A stretch of 64,000 bases of DNA from positions 13,102,798 through 13,166,797 of the forward strand of contig NC_083596.1 of the NCBI RefSeq assembly GCF_027579695.1, given 5' to 3'. Position numbers and translations under genes: made by a program. Each line of letters opens with the position of its first letter. The stretch's first letter is position 1. The notes below the pieces were generated by a model that was given only the letters and a program-made list of their open reading frames with translations, made no database searches and was not told where the DNA came from. This document shows positions 34,001-49,100 of the stretch, in pieces. The DNA is from Neoarius graeffei. Its lineage: Eukaryota; Chordata; Actinopteri; Siluriformes; Ariidae.

Positions 34001-34898
34001 GGATAGAATAAATTTTATAAATCTGTGCTATGTAACCTAACAACGGCACTGCACTATTCAACTTACTGAGCTCATGGTGACTGAAATGTGGAGATTCTGA
34101 GCCCCTTCGTGTTTTTGGAATGTGTGAACATCGTACCAAACCTGCAAAACAATACAGGAAAACTGTAAAAACAAAACACAGTATATCGTTATAACAATAT
34201 TAGGGATATTAAAACACGAGACGGCTGATAACGGGCACACTAGCCTTATAGAAGAACCGTTAAAAATAGGGACTTCGCCGTTTATTCTAGATCAGCATGT
34301 TTCCTAAAAGCTTGTCAGCGTTGACGCAATATCGTGATTATTACTAAACTCAATATTCCTGTTCAACCACATATTTTATTTGCATAATCCTTATAACAAT
34401 CTTCTGGGTTACACACTGGAGAGTTAGATTATAAATAATTACAGTCTCCAGGTATGGAAGAGTAATGTCACTGTATGTTGTAAGGATGTTCAATATGAGC
34501 ATATTTTGAATAAATGTTCTATCATTATGATTACAGTAGCAGTTCTTCGGTACAAATCTACAGTATCCAGGTGAGATTATCCACTAAAGCCAGGGTGAGA
34601 CTTGAGCATAAAATGTTAATATTAACTTGAAGCTATAACTGCACCTCTCCTTTCCCAGGCAGGTAGGCTGTGACGCTCTTTGCGCCCTCATCAGTAACAG
34701 GATGGACAAGCAGATCTTTACCTGTTAAAGATTACAAGTGAGGCCTTTATTAGAAATGACTGAGAAATTATATATCCTTTAGTGTTAATCTGGTACAGTT
34801 TGTTTTCACTCACCAATTAAATATTCATTCTCAATGGTAAATGTGACTGGATCCTTAGGATAGTCCACCCACAGAGGCCTGGGTGCGACCAAAAGGAT

Positions 34899-34957
<59 letters not shown>

Positions 34958-36670
34958 TCAAGTCATAGAAATAATAGTGATGGTTCCAACCACCTATTTT
35001 AATGCATAAGTAGATCTAAATAGAAATGTGTAGAAAAGTTGGTATATATGAAATAGGTGACCAAAAGAGCATTTTTAAATAGACTACGATGGAGAAGATT
35101 TGTGTTCCAGTCTCACAAACATCTACAGTACCATGGCTACTGTGTGAACTCCCAAACGACATGATTTTTTTTTTAACAAAAAGTACGCTAGTGGTACCGG
35201 GTACCAACAATGAACATTTCCCAAATACCTTAATATAAATGTCCCAAGCTGTACTATATGTCAAAATAGCATGATAACCAGGGTATTATAGCTGACTATT
35301 ATGTCATACTGTACTATTTAGTGTGGTAGGATGTGATTGTAGATGCACCCCATATCTGCGTGCTTAGACAGTGATTTTTTTCTGGATGGAAATACTATTT
35401 TCATAAATTAAAATAAATCTACACTTCAAATACAGCAACCCACCTCATGACAGGCTGTCCGGTTTGATAAGCGTTATAGAAGAGCTGGTACCAGTAGGGT
35501 AGTAGGGTATATCGCTGACGTATTGCTTCTCTGATCAGAGCCGTGTTTTCTGGTCCAAAGAGCCAGGGTTCACGCCGTGGGGTGTCCAAGTGAGCATGAC
35601 TACGAAAAAACGGTTGGTATGCACCGGCCTGGTACCAACGCACCAACAACTCGGTGCTTGGATGCTTAAAGAAACCACCAACGTCAGCTAAAGAGAATGA
35701 TTAGAGTAAGACTCGGTAATTTCATTTACAACTAACATACTAATCATAACATACAGTATTGTGCAAAAGTCTTAGGCACCCTATTTTTTTTTCCATACAA
35801 ACTTTGTTATAGATTTCTATTTTATGACTCGACATTATCGAGTCAGTCCAAGAACATTTTAGAGTTCCAAACATTCGTTTTCCAGCACAAAATTATATGT
35901 TACAGAAAAATTTTTTTGTACCTGAGCAGCATATTTCATAAGAGACCACTTTCCAGATTAAAATAAGAAAACATAATGAAGGCTGCTGGGTTTTGGTGCA
36001 AAATTAAGACACGAGTACGACAGTCGAAGTGTCCAGAAGAACTGGGGCTGGTTCTGTAAGATGCTCAGTAAAACCTACAGCTCATTTCCTTACAAAACTG
36101 CACTCACTGTACCCGAGACTACCATTTTTTTTTTAAAGCAAAGGGTCGTCTTATAACAAATATTGACTTTGTTTCATTTATTATGGCTTACTGCTGTTTA
36201 TAGTATTTTTTTAATGTTGAAACAATTCATTTCATTACTTTTAAGCCATTTTTGGTTTACGGCATTTCTTTACATGTGCCTAAGACTTTTGCACAGTACT
36301 GTATGTAGAACAGATTCTTTGTAAAACCATACAAAGAATTGTACTGCAAAGTAATACAGTAATTATTATTAAAATATGCATCATGCTAAATAAATGTAGT
36401 GTTCTAATATCTTTGACATTTTATAGAGGTTCGCTTTATTTCGACCACTGATCAATTTGGTACTACTAATAAATTTGGTGTCTGTAAAGGAAGTATGTGT
36501 TTAGTCGACTAGTCACGTCTATCTAATTTTTACCTCCACAAAAGGAAATGCCCACCAATCCGAGACTCAAACACATGGGGATGGACATCTTCAGATGGCC
36601 CCATTCAGCTGCATTATCTCCTGTCCATACTGCCCCTGAAAAGAGTAAGAAAAAAGAGAGAATAGGAAAA

Positions 36671-36728
<58 letters not shown>

Positions 36729-36770
36729 CCCGTTCAAAAAGAGTAAGAAAAAAAGAGAGACTAGGAAAAA

Positions 36771-36835
<65 letters not shown>

Positions 36836-37330
36836 TATATACACTACCGTTCAAAAGAAATGTCCTTATTTTTGAAAGAAAAGCACTGTTCTTTTCAATG
36901 AAGATCACTTTAAACTACATTGCTAATGTGGTAAATGACTATTCTAGCTGCAAATGTCTGGGTTTTGGTGCAATATCTCCATAGGTGTATAGAGGCCCAT
37001 TTCCAGCAACTCTCACTCCAGTGTTCTAATGGTACAATGTGTTTGCTCATTGCCTCAGAAGGCTAATGGATGATTAGAAAACCCTTGTACAATCATGTTA
37101 GCACAGCTGAAAACAGTTGAGCTCTTTAGAGAAGCTATAAAACTGACCTTCCTTTGAGCAGATTGAGTTTCTGGAGCATCACATTTGTGGGGTCGATTAA
37201 ATGCTCAAAATGGCCAGAAAAATGTCTTGACTATATTTTCTATTCATTTTACAACTTATGGTGGTAAATAAAAGTGTGACTTTTCATGGAAAACACAAAA
37301 TTGTCTGGGTGACCCCAAACTTTTGAACGG

Positions 37331-37403
<73 letters not shown>

Positions 37404-40400
37404 TACACACACACATACATACACACACACAATAAACCCACCATAGCGCTGGGATCCTGCGAAAAAGGCCCTGGAGAGAACAAATGGTCTCTCTGTGCCG
37501 CCAGAGCGCTGGATCAAGCCTTCAGCAGTCGCCATGTGCTAAAGGTTAAAGAATATAAACAGAACGCTAACATCCTGGTAGTCGCTGTGTCCAAAATGCC
37601 ATATTTATACTGTATAGTTTATACTGCACCAGTACATACTGTACAGCACACATTATTATATCCACATTCACTGGATATGAGCAATCACACGCTCTGATTG
37701 GCTACTCTACTACTAGGAGCTCAGCTCATGTACCGTGAGTAGAGAAAAACAAAATGGCGGCACATGTAGCAGAACCAGCCGAGGACGAAATTAAAATTCT
37801 CCTTGAAAACAAACCCCCCAAAAATACAAAAAAAAGCAACAAAATATGGAATGAAAGTATTTGATGGGAAGAACATATCTTTTTTTAATTTTTCCAAGAA
37901 TTATTATTATTAATATTATAGCATTTTTCCGGTTTGTTAAGCGAAAATGATTTTGTCGGACGTTTTGTGTAAAATTTTTTATTCATCGAATCTGCAAAAA
38001 AATAAAAATGCTCTGTTTCTCAAAACCCAGTGAATGCGGATAGAATAAAACAATTATTCCACTCAATCTCGTCATACATGGCTTATAGCCAACTTAGTGC
38101 TATGTGCCTCGTCGGCTATCAGCTCGTGTACAACCTGATTTCGTGGAATAATTGTTAAATATTCCTCATAGTTGTATTCAGTATGTTAGTATGATTACCT
38201 AGTCGACTACAGAGTCATGTACAGACTAGCTGTTGGTGAAATTTACCTCAGAATTACTTCAGACTGCTTCACTTTTGTGGAGCATGTTTTCACAGCTACT
38301 GTGACCAAACAGTGTTCACGTTTAACAGATTAAGTAAAAAAAATTGCTATGAGGTGCATGAGAGAGATTTTAAAGCAGTTGAAACTAGCTTTCTTCTTAA
38401 TTTTGGAACAGGAGCTGCAGTGTAAATACAGTAAAAGTGCAGCTAGCATAATCGGCTAATTTTCAGTTTCAGTATCAAGCTAATTAGCTCGGTTAATTAA
38501 GGACTAAATAGCTTCTGAGGAAAAAAACATGAATATTAAATGTCAATTTCTTAGTAAGCAACCCAGTCACAACAATGACTAAAAAAACAGCAGGCTCGCA
38601 AACTAGTGTATTTACTGTAGCTGTTGCTAATATTTGTCAGTTAGCATTAACTAGCCAGTAAATTAGCGGAGATGATTTTTTCAGTGGGCGGCACAGTGGT
38701 GTAGTGGTTAGCGCTGTCGCCTCACAGCAAGAAGGTCCGGGTTCGAGCCCCGTGGCCGACGAGGGCCTTTCTGTGCAGAGTTTGCATGTTCTCCCCGTGT
38801 CCGCGTGGGTTTCCTCCGGGTGCTCCGGTTTCCCCCACAGTCCAAAGACATGTAGGTTAGGTTAACTGGTGACTCTAAATTGACCGTAGGTGTGAATGTG
38901 AGTGTGAATGGTTGTCTGTGTCTATGTGTCAGCCCTGTGATGACCTGGCGACTTGTCCAGGGTGTACCCCACCTTTCGCCCATAGTCAACTGGATAGGCT
39001 CCAGCTTGCCTGCGACCCTGTAGAAGGATAAAGCGGCTAGAGATAATGAGATGAGATTTTTTCAGTTACCTGAAATTTCAATGAAAATATACCACAGTAT
39101 AAGCATAATGCTTTATGTAGTTTCTGTTCTGGTCATTTCTTTGTACTCTACTTTTTTTGGCAAGACTTTTGGAAGACTGCATTGAAATATTTCTGTTGTT
39201 TACATAATGTTTTCTTTTAGACATTGCTTTTGGGTGAGATTTAATACAACTATGATACATAATATGCCATTTTAAACAGACCTAATGACCTGGTTGTAAG
39301 CAATAGATGCTCGAAATCTTCTAACTTCTTGGATTTCCTCCTTCTCCAAGCTTAAAGAGCTTCCAGAGAGCTCTTCTCATTTTTAGTTCCTTCTCTGATC
39401 ACTCACCCTAAACTCCATTTGATTACCGATTCTGAACAGACAGGTCAACATGATTGCTCTCTCACCACATAAAACCCGTAGAGGTTGTGCACGTCTCTGC
39501 TCTCCCAGCTGCCAAACAGTGCGTCTTTGTGCATGGTCACCTCCGGCCCGTTAAACACAGATGGTTCGTTCATATCGTTCCACGTATACAGGTTCTCCAT
39601 GGAACCCTGGCCAGAGGAACAATGAACAAAAAGCTTTCTACTTTAATATTCATGTTTCAATTGCATTTAATTATATTCCTCTAATATGCATTATAATAGG
39701 TTGTTTTTCTTTTAGGAAAGAGGATCAGATCCAAGCTCAGAAACAAAGAGCAATGTTTACCCTCAGGACTGAATTAGAGCTTTTTTACCTTATACTGGTC
39801 GTAGGCAAACTGGCTGGCCCACCAGGCTCTCATCTCAGGGTTGGTGAAGTCGGGATATCCAGCACTTCCTTCAAGAGAAGAGCAGAACCTGGTTTGGTGT
39901 TGCATTTAATCCAAGAGCCATTACTGAATTTGTGCTAACAGTACTATACACATGAACGTGATTGAACCAACCTGGCCAGCACCAGCCTTCATAGTCTGCT
40001 CCGTCTTTATTCTTGACATAAAAATTCTTGGAGCGAATTTCATTATGAATTTTGTAACCACTGTCCACTTTGATGTGAGGGTCTACAATAGTGACCATCT
40101 GAGGAAACATTATTATACTTTATACCACAGTGCTTTTGAATTCTTGAACTGGTTTGCTCAGAAATCGTGATTAATTTTCTACACAGTGCCACCTATTTCA
40201 GAAATACATACACAAACACATGCTCACACACCTTGCGTCTCTTTTCCATGAGTCCCTGAAGCATTTCTTTGGGTTGTGGGAACTTTTCAGGGTCCCAGGT
40301 GAAATAGCGTTTGCCATCAGTGTGCTCAATGTCCAACCAGATGACATCATAAGGGATGTCGTGCTCATCAAATCCCTGATCAACAGCTTTTATATCTTCC

Positions 40401-43118
40401 TGATCGTTGTAGTTCCAGCGACACTGATGGTATCCAAGAGTGGAAAGAGGAGGGAAGGCCTGAGTGCCTGGTACAGCAGTGAGCAAAGAGAGATTAAAGT
40501 GTGTGCGTTTATACTAAGTGCTGCATACACAAAGAAAAGACGATACACACATGCTGTGTATGTACTTCTTAGTAAGATATACCTTATACTACTTCTGTTT
40601 TGCGTGTTTATTTGCATGTGTTACGGATGTAATGCAGTGACACTGTCTCTAGCTGTATTTGTTTAGTGCTTCAAATATTCGTATTTGCATTGAAACGCAA
40701 AGTAGGAATGGGCTAAACTGGAAGATTTTTTCTTTTTTTTTATTATAGATGCGTGCAAGACTATTTTTGCAATACTCAGTTACTATTTATGTTTGTAGCT
40801 ACCTTTAACATTTTCTAATAAATTTAACGTTCGTTATATTTCCCACAGTTAAAACAATAGCAGCCAAATTTAACCAATCACAACCCTGACCGGGCGGCAC
40901 GGTGGTGTAGTGGTTAGCGCTGTCGCCTCACAGCAAGAAGGTCCGGGTTCGAGCCCTGTGGCCGGCGAGGGCCTTTCTGTGCGGAGTTTGCATGTTCTCC
41001 CCGTGTCCACGTGGGTTTCCTCCGGGTGCTCCGGTTTCCCCCACAGTCCAAAGACATGCAGGTTAGGTTAACTGGTGACTCTAAATTGACCGTAGGTGTG
41101 AATGTGAGTGTGAATGGTTGTCTGTGTCTATGTGTCAGCCCTGTGATGACCTGGCGACTTGTCCAGGGTGTACCCCGCCTTTCGCCCGTCGTCAGCTGGG
41201 ATAGGCTCCAGCTTGCCTGCGACCCTGTACAACAGGATAAAGCGGCTAGAGATAATGAGATGAGATGAGACAACCCTGACCAGGCAGTTACTGAAGATGA
41301 ATGATCGAATACATGACTATAAATACATAGTTCATATTCACACTAATGAATATGGTGTCTATTTATTCCATGACATTCAGATGTTGCCTGCTTTGCTCAT
41401 TTGCCACAATATGCAATTTAGTGTGTTTCTACTTATAAGTAGAATATAAAAAATAGAGCGTATCAATCCAAATAGATGAATTAAACACTTGTAATGACAT
41501 CAACAGCAGCCTGAAAGTCACTTTGTGTCCAAACCAGTGTTGTAGCCGAGCCACTAAACCTCGAGTCCGAGTCCAAGTCAAGTCCAAGTCATTAAAAAAA
41601 AATTTGAGTCGAGTCCACTATTGATCCGAGTCGAGTCCAACACTTCAGCTGCACCCTGAACATGACGTATGAACAGGTGAATGTGCTTCTCTTTGTCAGG
41701 GAGTGTGAAGTATTCTGTCAGAGATGGTTGGGAGACGGATGTAAGTGCAGAAGGTGCGTTTATTAACACAAGTGAAGACAGGTAAACAATCCAGAACGGC
41801 AGGGAAAATCGTAAAACAGTGAAACGGGCAATAGGATTAGCAAATAGGCTATCATAGACTCGGCAGAATCAAAGATGAGAAACAGGAAATCAGGAAACCA
41901 AACAAGGAAATAAGGCTCAGTAATGTGTCAGCAATGCAACTCAATACTTCGCAAAGTAAGTGTGTTTTCACAGTTTTTATACAGGCGCGCTGCTTGTGTC
42001 TTAATCCTCTGCAGGTGCGAGTCATTTACAGCTGTCCAGAGTGCGCCCGGGAGTCTGACGGCACGTGCCAAGGCGCGCAGGTGTGACACACACAAAATTA
42101 GTACAAAATTAATGTAGAGATAGGGTAAATATCTTATGCCAAATTATTATGGCATGTTACCAAAAAAATAAAGAAAAAATCAGAGTCCTTGTCTCCAATT
42201 TCCGAGTCCTAATGCAGTTATAATGCACGAGTCTGAATCCAAGACAGAGTCATCAGTGCTCAAGTCCGAGTCGAATCACGAGTCCTTACAATTAAGGCAC
42301 GAGTCAGACTCGAGTACTGCAAGCCTGGTCCGAACTGATACTAACATAGATACATACGTACACATATCATTATTATATATTATTATAATTATTCCACGAA
42401 ATCGAGTCATACATGAGCTGATAGCTGACGAGGCACGTAGCTATAGGTTATAAACCATGTATAACAAGATTGAATGGAATAACTGTTTTATTCTATCCAC
42501 ATTCACTGGATTTTGAGAAACAGAGCATTTTTATTTTTTGCAAATTCGATAAATAAAAACTTTATACAAAACATCCAACAAAATCATTTCCTCTTAGGCG
42601 GACTTCTTAAAAACCTATCGACGGCCGAACGAATTGACTTTAGCGTTGTTGTTGGGGGTTTTTTTTGTAGAAAGTGCCGTCTTGCTGTCGTGCCGAGGTA
42701 TAGAACAGCTTTAGACGTTTATTTAATTCTTCCTTGGACATTTCAGTTCTGTAATTTTCAAACTTCTTTGAGCTTTAGAACCAGTCTAAAAAAAAAAAAT
42801 GTCAACAAATTTTAATGCTTAAAGATGAAGAATGTGAACAAACCGGCGAAATGACAGGAGCAATTTGTGAAAAATGTGATAATAATAATTCTTGAAAAAT
42901 AACAAAAGATACGTTCTTACCATCAGTTACTTTTATTCCATATTTTATTGCTTTTTGTTTTCGAGTAGAGTTTTTATTTCGTCCTCGGTTGGTTTCAGCA
43001 ACACGCTCTGCCATTTTGTTTTTCTCTACTCACAGTATATGAGCTGATAGCCTAGTAGTAGCGTAGCCAATCAGAACACGCGATTGCTCATATCCAGTGA
43101 ATGTGGACAGAATAAATT

Positions 43119-43171
<53 letters not shown>

Positions 43172-46100
43172 AATGATCTCATGTGTATGTGTACCTGTCA
43201 GTGAGGCGTATTGCTTGAAAACGTCACTTGGTGTTGGTCCAAGCATGATGAAGACATCAATGATGCCACTCTCAGAAATCCAGCGCACGTCTGTCTGCGG
43301 GACTTCACTCGAACCTTGGACAAAGTCCAGCATCTTCCCGAACATCGTCTGCAACCACAGACACACGAGTTAGCAGTATTAAATTTCACAGTATATTTCC
43401 TGCCCTGTATGAGTATGAAGAAGTACACAGCCCTGGCATCTCACCAAAGTGCTGGAGGTTATGTCCACCCAGGTCTCAGCTGCATTCATCCAGAAGACAC
43501 CCATGGTACGCTGAGCATTGTGGGATATGAGCACAGGTACGGAGCCGTACAGGGCCATGGGGTTGTGCAACTCGTACTGGAACACGTCCAGGTTATAAAG
43601 CCGATACGGGTCACTCCCACTGAGAGCGTACAAAGAACCAAGCACTGCATTTAATAAACAGGAACACACTTTGGCCTGAAGTGTATAAGACATCAGAACA
43701 CGTACTCTGTGTTTTTCAGTTTGAGAGTGTCTGCGTGCTCGGGAATGCCGTAAACATGTTCCACGCCTGGAAAAGAGAAGTCTAGACTAATGGATGTTGG
43801 ACCTGAATGAGCAGAGATTAAAGAAACAGAGATTAGTATCCAGAACAAGGGTAAGGAAGGAAACTGATGTTGAACCTGTGTTTAGATCAGTGAGGTGTAG
43901 TTTAGTTACATTATTAATCATCTGTGATGGCGAGTTGCATTAAAGTGTAAGATTCAGTTCAGTTCAGTTCAGTTCAGTTCAGTTGGTCGGGTTCAATGCC
44001 CGAACTGATGATCACATCATCAGTTTTTCTTTGGCTAATCAGACACAAGGTACGCCACCACTCTTGCCGGAGCGGTTGGGGGTTAGGTGCCTTGCTCAAG
44101 GGCACTTAAGTCAATCCTACTAGTCTGGGGAATCGAACCAGCAACCTTTTGGTCCCAAAGCTGTTTCTCTAACCATTAGGCCATGACTTCCCCCGAAGTC
44201 AAAGTGTAAGATCAGCAACCAGAACATCAAGAACATAGTCGCTCATCTGGCCTGCCATCAAAACAACCACGACGACCAAACCATCAAACAGAACTGAAAT
44301 GTGACAATGTGAGAGAGGACCAACCTCGACAACAAATTGTTTACAACAGAAAAATCAACAAAAGGACAAAATTTTGTTCCGCAAGAAAAGATATACCCAA
44401 AACATCGACCACAACTGAATTCGCACGATAAATGAGAGAGGAGATACAACTCCAGTCAGAAGAAAATGTCTTAACTTGACCTAATTACTAATTTGTTAGC
44501 AAAAACGTGACAATATAATGACCAAGTGTTGTACAGAAGGTCTAGTTCTTTCAAATAAAACAATCAGAACTGAAATCCATTGAGAACTGAAGGAGGGAGG
44601 AGACATGATTTAAATGAAAATAAACAAAGCTGTAAATAAAGTTGTAAACAAATTGCTTACAAAAAAAAATCAACAAACAAATGACCAAGTTTTGTTCGGT
44701 GAGGGAATTTCGACCCAAAACATTGATCAGAACTGAAACGGGATGAGAAATGAGAGAGGAGATAAAATTCTAGTGAAAAGTCCGAAAACTCATTAAGCCC
44801 GGCGCACACGGGCGATTTTCCGTCACTTGGTCGTGCAATTTTTTTGACGCAAGCGAAAAAATTCCTTCGTGTGAGGAGATTTACGACGGCGATTTTTTTT
44901 GTTGCTTGCGACAGATCACAGGTATCGAACATGCTTGATATTCTGAAAAAAAAAAAAAATCCCGCCAGTCGCTGACTTGTTGCAGCGATATCACCGTGTG
45001 TGCGTGTCTTTGCAATAACAAAGCGATCACCTCCAAAGGCTAAGCCAATCCCCGCCCACAAAGTAGTCACGTGATTTCCACGTGACTTGCATCCCCCTCC
45101 CCAAATCACCCACTGGTCGCAGATAACACGCGAACATACAGCTACCTGAGAGGGGTCCAAAAAAAAAAAAAATCACAATACGCTTGTGACGGAAAATCGT
45201 CCGTGTGCGCTGGGCTTTAAGTTGACCTAATTAGCAATTCGTTAGCAAAAATTTGACAATGCAATGACCAAGTATTGTACAGAATAACTAGTTCTTTCAA
45301 ACGAAACAATCAGAACTGAAATCCGTTGAGAACCGAGGGAGGGACGAGATACGATTTAACTGAAAATAAACAACGTTGTAAAGAAAACAGGAAAAATCAA
45401 CAAACAAACGACCAGGTTTTGCTCCTCAAGGGAAGATCTACCCAAAACATTGATCAGAACTGGAATTGGATGAGAAATCAGAGAGGAGATACAATTCTAC
45501 TGAGAGGCCTGGAAAATTCGTTAATTTGGCCTAATTAGTAACTCGTTAGCAAAAAATTTGACAAAACAACGACCGAGTTTTGTGCGGACTGATGAGTTCA
45601 GAACGGAAATCTGTAGAGCACTGACGGAGGAGATACGATTCAACTGAATTGTGGATGACGGACGGACAACAAACGCCACGCCGTGGCAACAGCTGATCTG
45701 CCTTACAGCCAGATGAGCTAATCAGTGAGTGTATACAGTGATGCTGGTCTTAGAGTGAGCACCATTGGGCTTTGAGTCACTGTGGGTTTTAAATGTCTCG
45801 TCCCACATGCCAGGCTTCTCCTCATCTCTCTCTTCACCCTGAAATAAAGCAATGGAATACAAAGGTGGAAAATGGATAGACAGGACAGACAGACAGACAG
45901 CTATAATCTTGAGCACCTACACTAAAGAGGCTGAAATATAATAAATACATTTCAAAGATCTTGAACTTCAACTCCCATCTTATACCGTTTTCATACCTCA
46001 TCACCTGCCTCCTCAGCATTCTCTGATCCACCAGCTCCCTCTGCGTCTTGTTTACTGAAACACACACACAAAACAGTTCTAATAAACTTACATGATAAAA

Positions 46101-49100
46101 CAGATCACATCGTTATCCTTAAAACTCAAACTTCATCCAATTAAAAAGAAAAAAAAAGTGACAAAATAAACAACATGGCAAAATGAGGCTAACTACTTCT
46201 ATAATTATTACGAATGGCAGCAAGAACATTTCATCCACAATAGTCTCAAAGGCTTGTCTCTCACACATGTAACATATGCGATAAAATAAACTGGCTTTAT
46301 TGGCATGTGACAAATAATCATATAACCAATGATTATCTTAAAAAAAACAACTACAATACAGATTTAAGGACTTTGGAAACAGATATATACAGTGGTGCTT
46401 GAAAGTTTGTGAACCCTTTAGAATTTTCTATATTTCTGCATAAATATGATCTAAAACATCATCAGAGTTTCATACGAGTCCTAAAAGTAGATGAAGCGAA
46501 CCCAGTTAAACAAATGAGACAAAAATATTATACTTGGTCATATATTTATTAAGGAAAATGATCCAATATTACATATCTGTGAGTGGCAAAAGTATGTGAA
46601 CCTCTAGGATTAGCAGTTAATTTGAAGGTGAAATTAGAGTCAGGTGTTTTCAATCAATGGGATGACAATCAGGTGTGAGTGGGCACCCTGTTTTATTTAA
46701 AGAACAGGGATCTATCAAAGTCTGATCTTCACAACACGTTTGTGGAAGTGTATCATGGCACGAACAAAGGAGATTTCTGAAGACCTCAGAAAAAGCGTTG
46801 TTGATGCTCATCAGGCTGGAAAAGGTTACAAAACCATCTCTAAAGAGTTTGGACTCCACCAATCCACAGTCAGACAGATTGTGTACAAATGGAGGAAATT
46901 CAAGGCCATTGTTACCCTCCCCAGGAGTGGTCGACCAACAAAGATCACTCCAAGAGCAAGGCATGTAATAATCAGCAAGGTCACAAAGGACCCCAGGGTA
47001 ACTTCTAAGCAACTGAAGGCCTCTCTCACAGTGGCTAATGTTAATGTTCATGAGTCCACCATCAGGAGAACACTGAACAACAATGGTGTACATGGCAGGG
47101 TTGTGAGGAGAAAGCCACTGCTCTTCAAAAAGAACATTGCTGCTCATCTGCAGCTTGCTAAAGATCACGTGGACAAGCCAGAAGGCTATTGGAAAAATGT
47201 TTTGTGGACGGATGAGACCAAAACAGAACTTTTTGGTTTAAATGAGAAGTGTTATGTTTGGAGAAAGGAAAACACTGCATTCCAGCATAAGAACCTTATC
47301 CCATCTGTGAAACATGGTGGTGGTAGTGTCATGGTTTGGGCCTGTTTTGCTGCATCTGGGCCAGGACGGCTTGCCATCATTGATGGAACAATGAATTCTG
47401 AGTTATACCAGTGAATTCTAAAGGAAAATGTCAGGACATCTGTCCATGAACTGAATCTCAAGAGAAGGTGGGTCATGCAGCAAGACAACAACCCTAAGCA
47501 CACAAGTCATTCTACCAAAGAATGGTTAAAGAAGAATAAAGTTAATGTTTTGGAATGGCCAAGTCAAAGTCCTGACCTTAATCCAATCGAAATGTTGTGG
47601 AAGGACCTGAAGCGAGCCCAGAGTTGAAGCTGTTCTGTACGGAGGAATGGGCTAAAATTCCTCCAAGCCGGTGTGCAGAACTGATCAACAGTTACCGGAA
47701 ACGTTTAGTCGCAGTTATTGCTGCACAAGGGGGTCACTCCAGATACTGAAAGCAAAGGTTCACATACTTTTGCCACTCACAGATATGTAATATTGGATCA
47801 TTTTCCTCAATAAATAAATGACGAAGTATAATGTTTTTGTCTCATTTGTTTAACTGGGTTCTCTTTATCTACTTTTAGGACTTGTGTGAAAACTGATGTT
47901 TTAGGTCATATTTATGCAGAAATATAGAAAATTCTAAAGGGTTCACAAACTTTCAAGCATCACTGTATATATCATCAGATCATGCTGTTAAAGGTGCAGG
48001 GCTTGGAAAAGCTCCAAAAATGTAGCTTGTCAGGTGATGGTTGGTTAGTGGCAATGGTTCCAACTAACTGCGGACACTTAAAGAAGCCGTTTGTAATGTT
48101 TAAAATCAGAAGTGGGTAGTGAGCAAGGCACCTAACTCCCAACTGCACCCCGGGCGCTGCAGCATAGCGGCTCACTGCTCTGCGTATGTGTGTGTGCTCA
48201 CTGTTCATGCGTGTGTTCGCTGCTTCAGATGGGTTAAATACAGGACGAATTTCACTGTGTTTGAGTCTGCATGTGACAAATAAAGGTTTCTTCTTAATAC
48301 ATTATGTTTACTCTGTTACACGTACTTAAAGGAGAACTGAAGGCAAATTTTTTTATCATCAGAATTCTATTTCTCATTTTATTAAATATAGGAATGCATT
48401 TTTGATCGCTATTTTGTCACTGCTATAGCAAGTTATGAGTGTTTGAAATATGCTCTGTAATATATCAGTCCATATGTCGAAGCAATGGCCGTAAACAAGA
48501 TTCGTTGAGACCTGTGTGAGACATCGTAGGACGGAAGTAAAACGTACAGCAGAAATCAAAGTCACCGACATCTGCCAACGTTGTCAAAAGACGCGCGCGC
48601 CCTCTTTCAAATGCTGACGTAATCAAGCCGGAACTTTTGTTTGTTTTGATAGCAATCAGGAAAGTTTGAAAAAAGTAGGCAGTAATCGTCATTTAAACTC
48701 GTTTTTGTGCGATATTTTGTTTGGAAAACAGTTTTCAAAATGGCGGCACTGACACCTGGCTGACACTTCACGTTTCGAAGCCTCACACAAGTCTCGTGAA
48801 GATCGCGCGGATAAGCGACGCCTGCCGTGGACCAAACGAACTAAATTCAACACGGCTAAAAACCGAATAGGCCGATAAGTATAATATTTAATTACAATTT
48901 GTTGCCAATACAAGTCATGATATAAAGTTACTAAAACTGAAAACGTAATTGAATAACACGTTAATTAAGAAATAAAGCAAGTTTAAAAATGACTTCAGTT
49001 CTCCTTTAAGTAGCTTCTTCCAATAAAGTGCACCGGTACTTGTAGGATTAGTTATAAAGCAGAATACTTTCCACTCTTACTCGCATATATTTACAATTAA

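Larger units (their letters stand above)
31262..34015 (-). mobile_element. KIAA1958/Crypton-like repeat, copy A (multiply interrupted)
   Basis: It shares with copies B-D the start ATCCACATTCACTGGATAT, a CCAATCAG-like box, an ORF start (here [11 protein letters not shown]) and a 3' part with TGGAATAACTGTTTTATTC. Copy A is split by SINE 31555-31907, a transposon protein fragment (31908-32112) and a 1.47-kb TIR element (32378-33846). Confidence 0.55.

Noticed and set aside
35419-35649. Possible identification of the GH31 gene as ganc rather than ganab because of WLFGPEN and LREAIR-type residues
   Set aside because: Most other exons ([37 protein letters not shown]-like, signal peptide) fit GANAB; GANC also lacks the ER signal peptide seen here.
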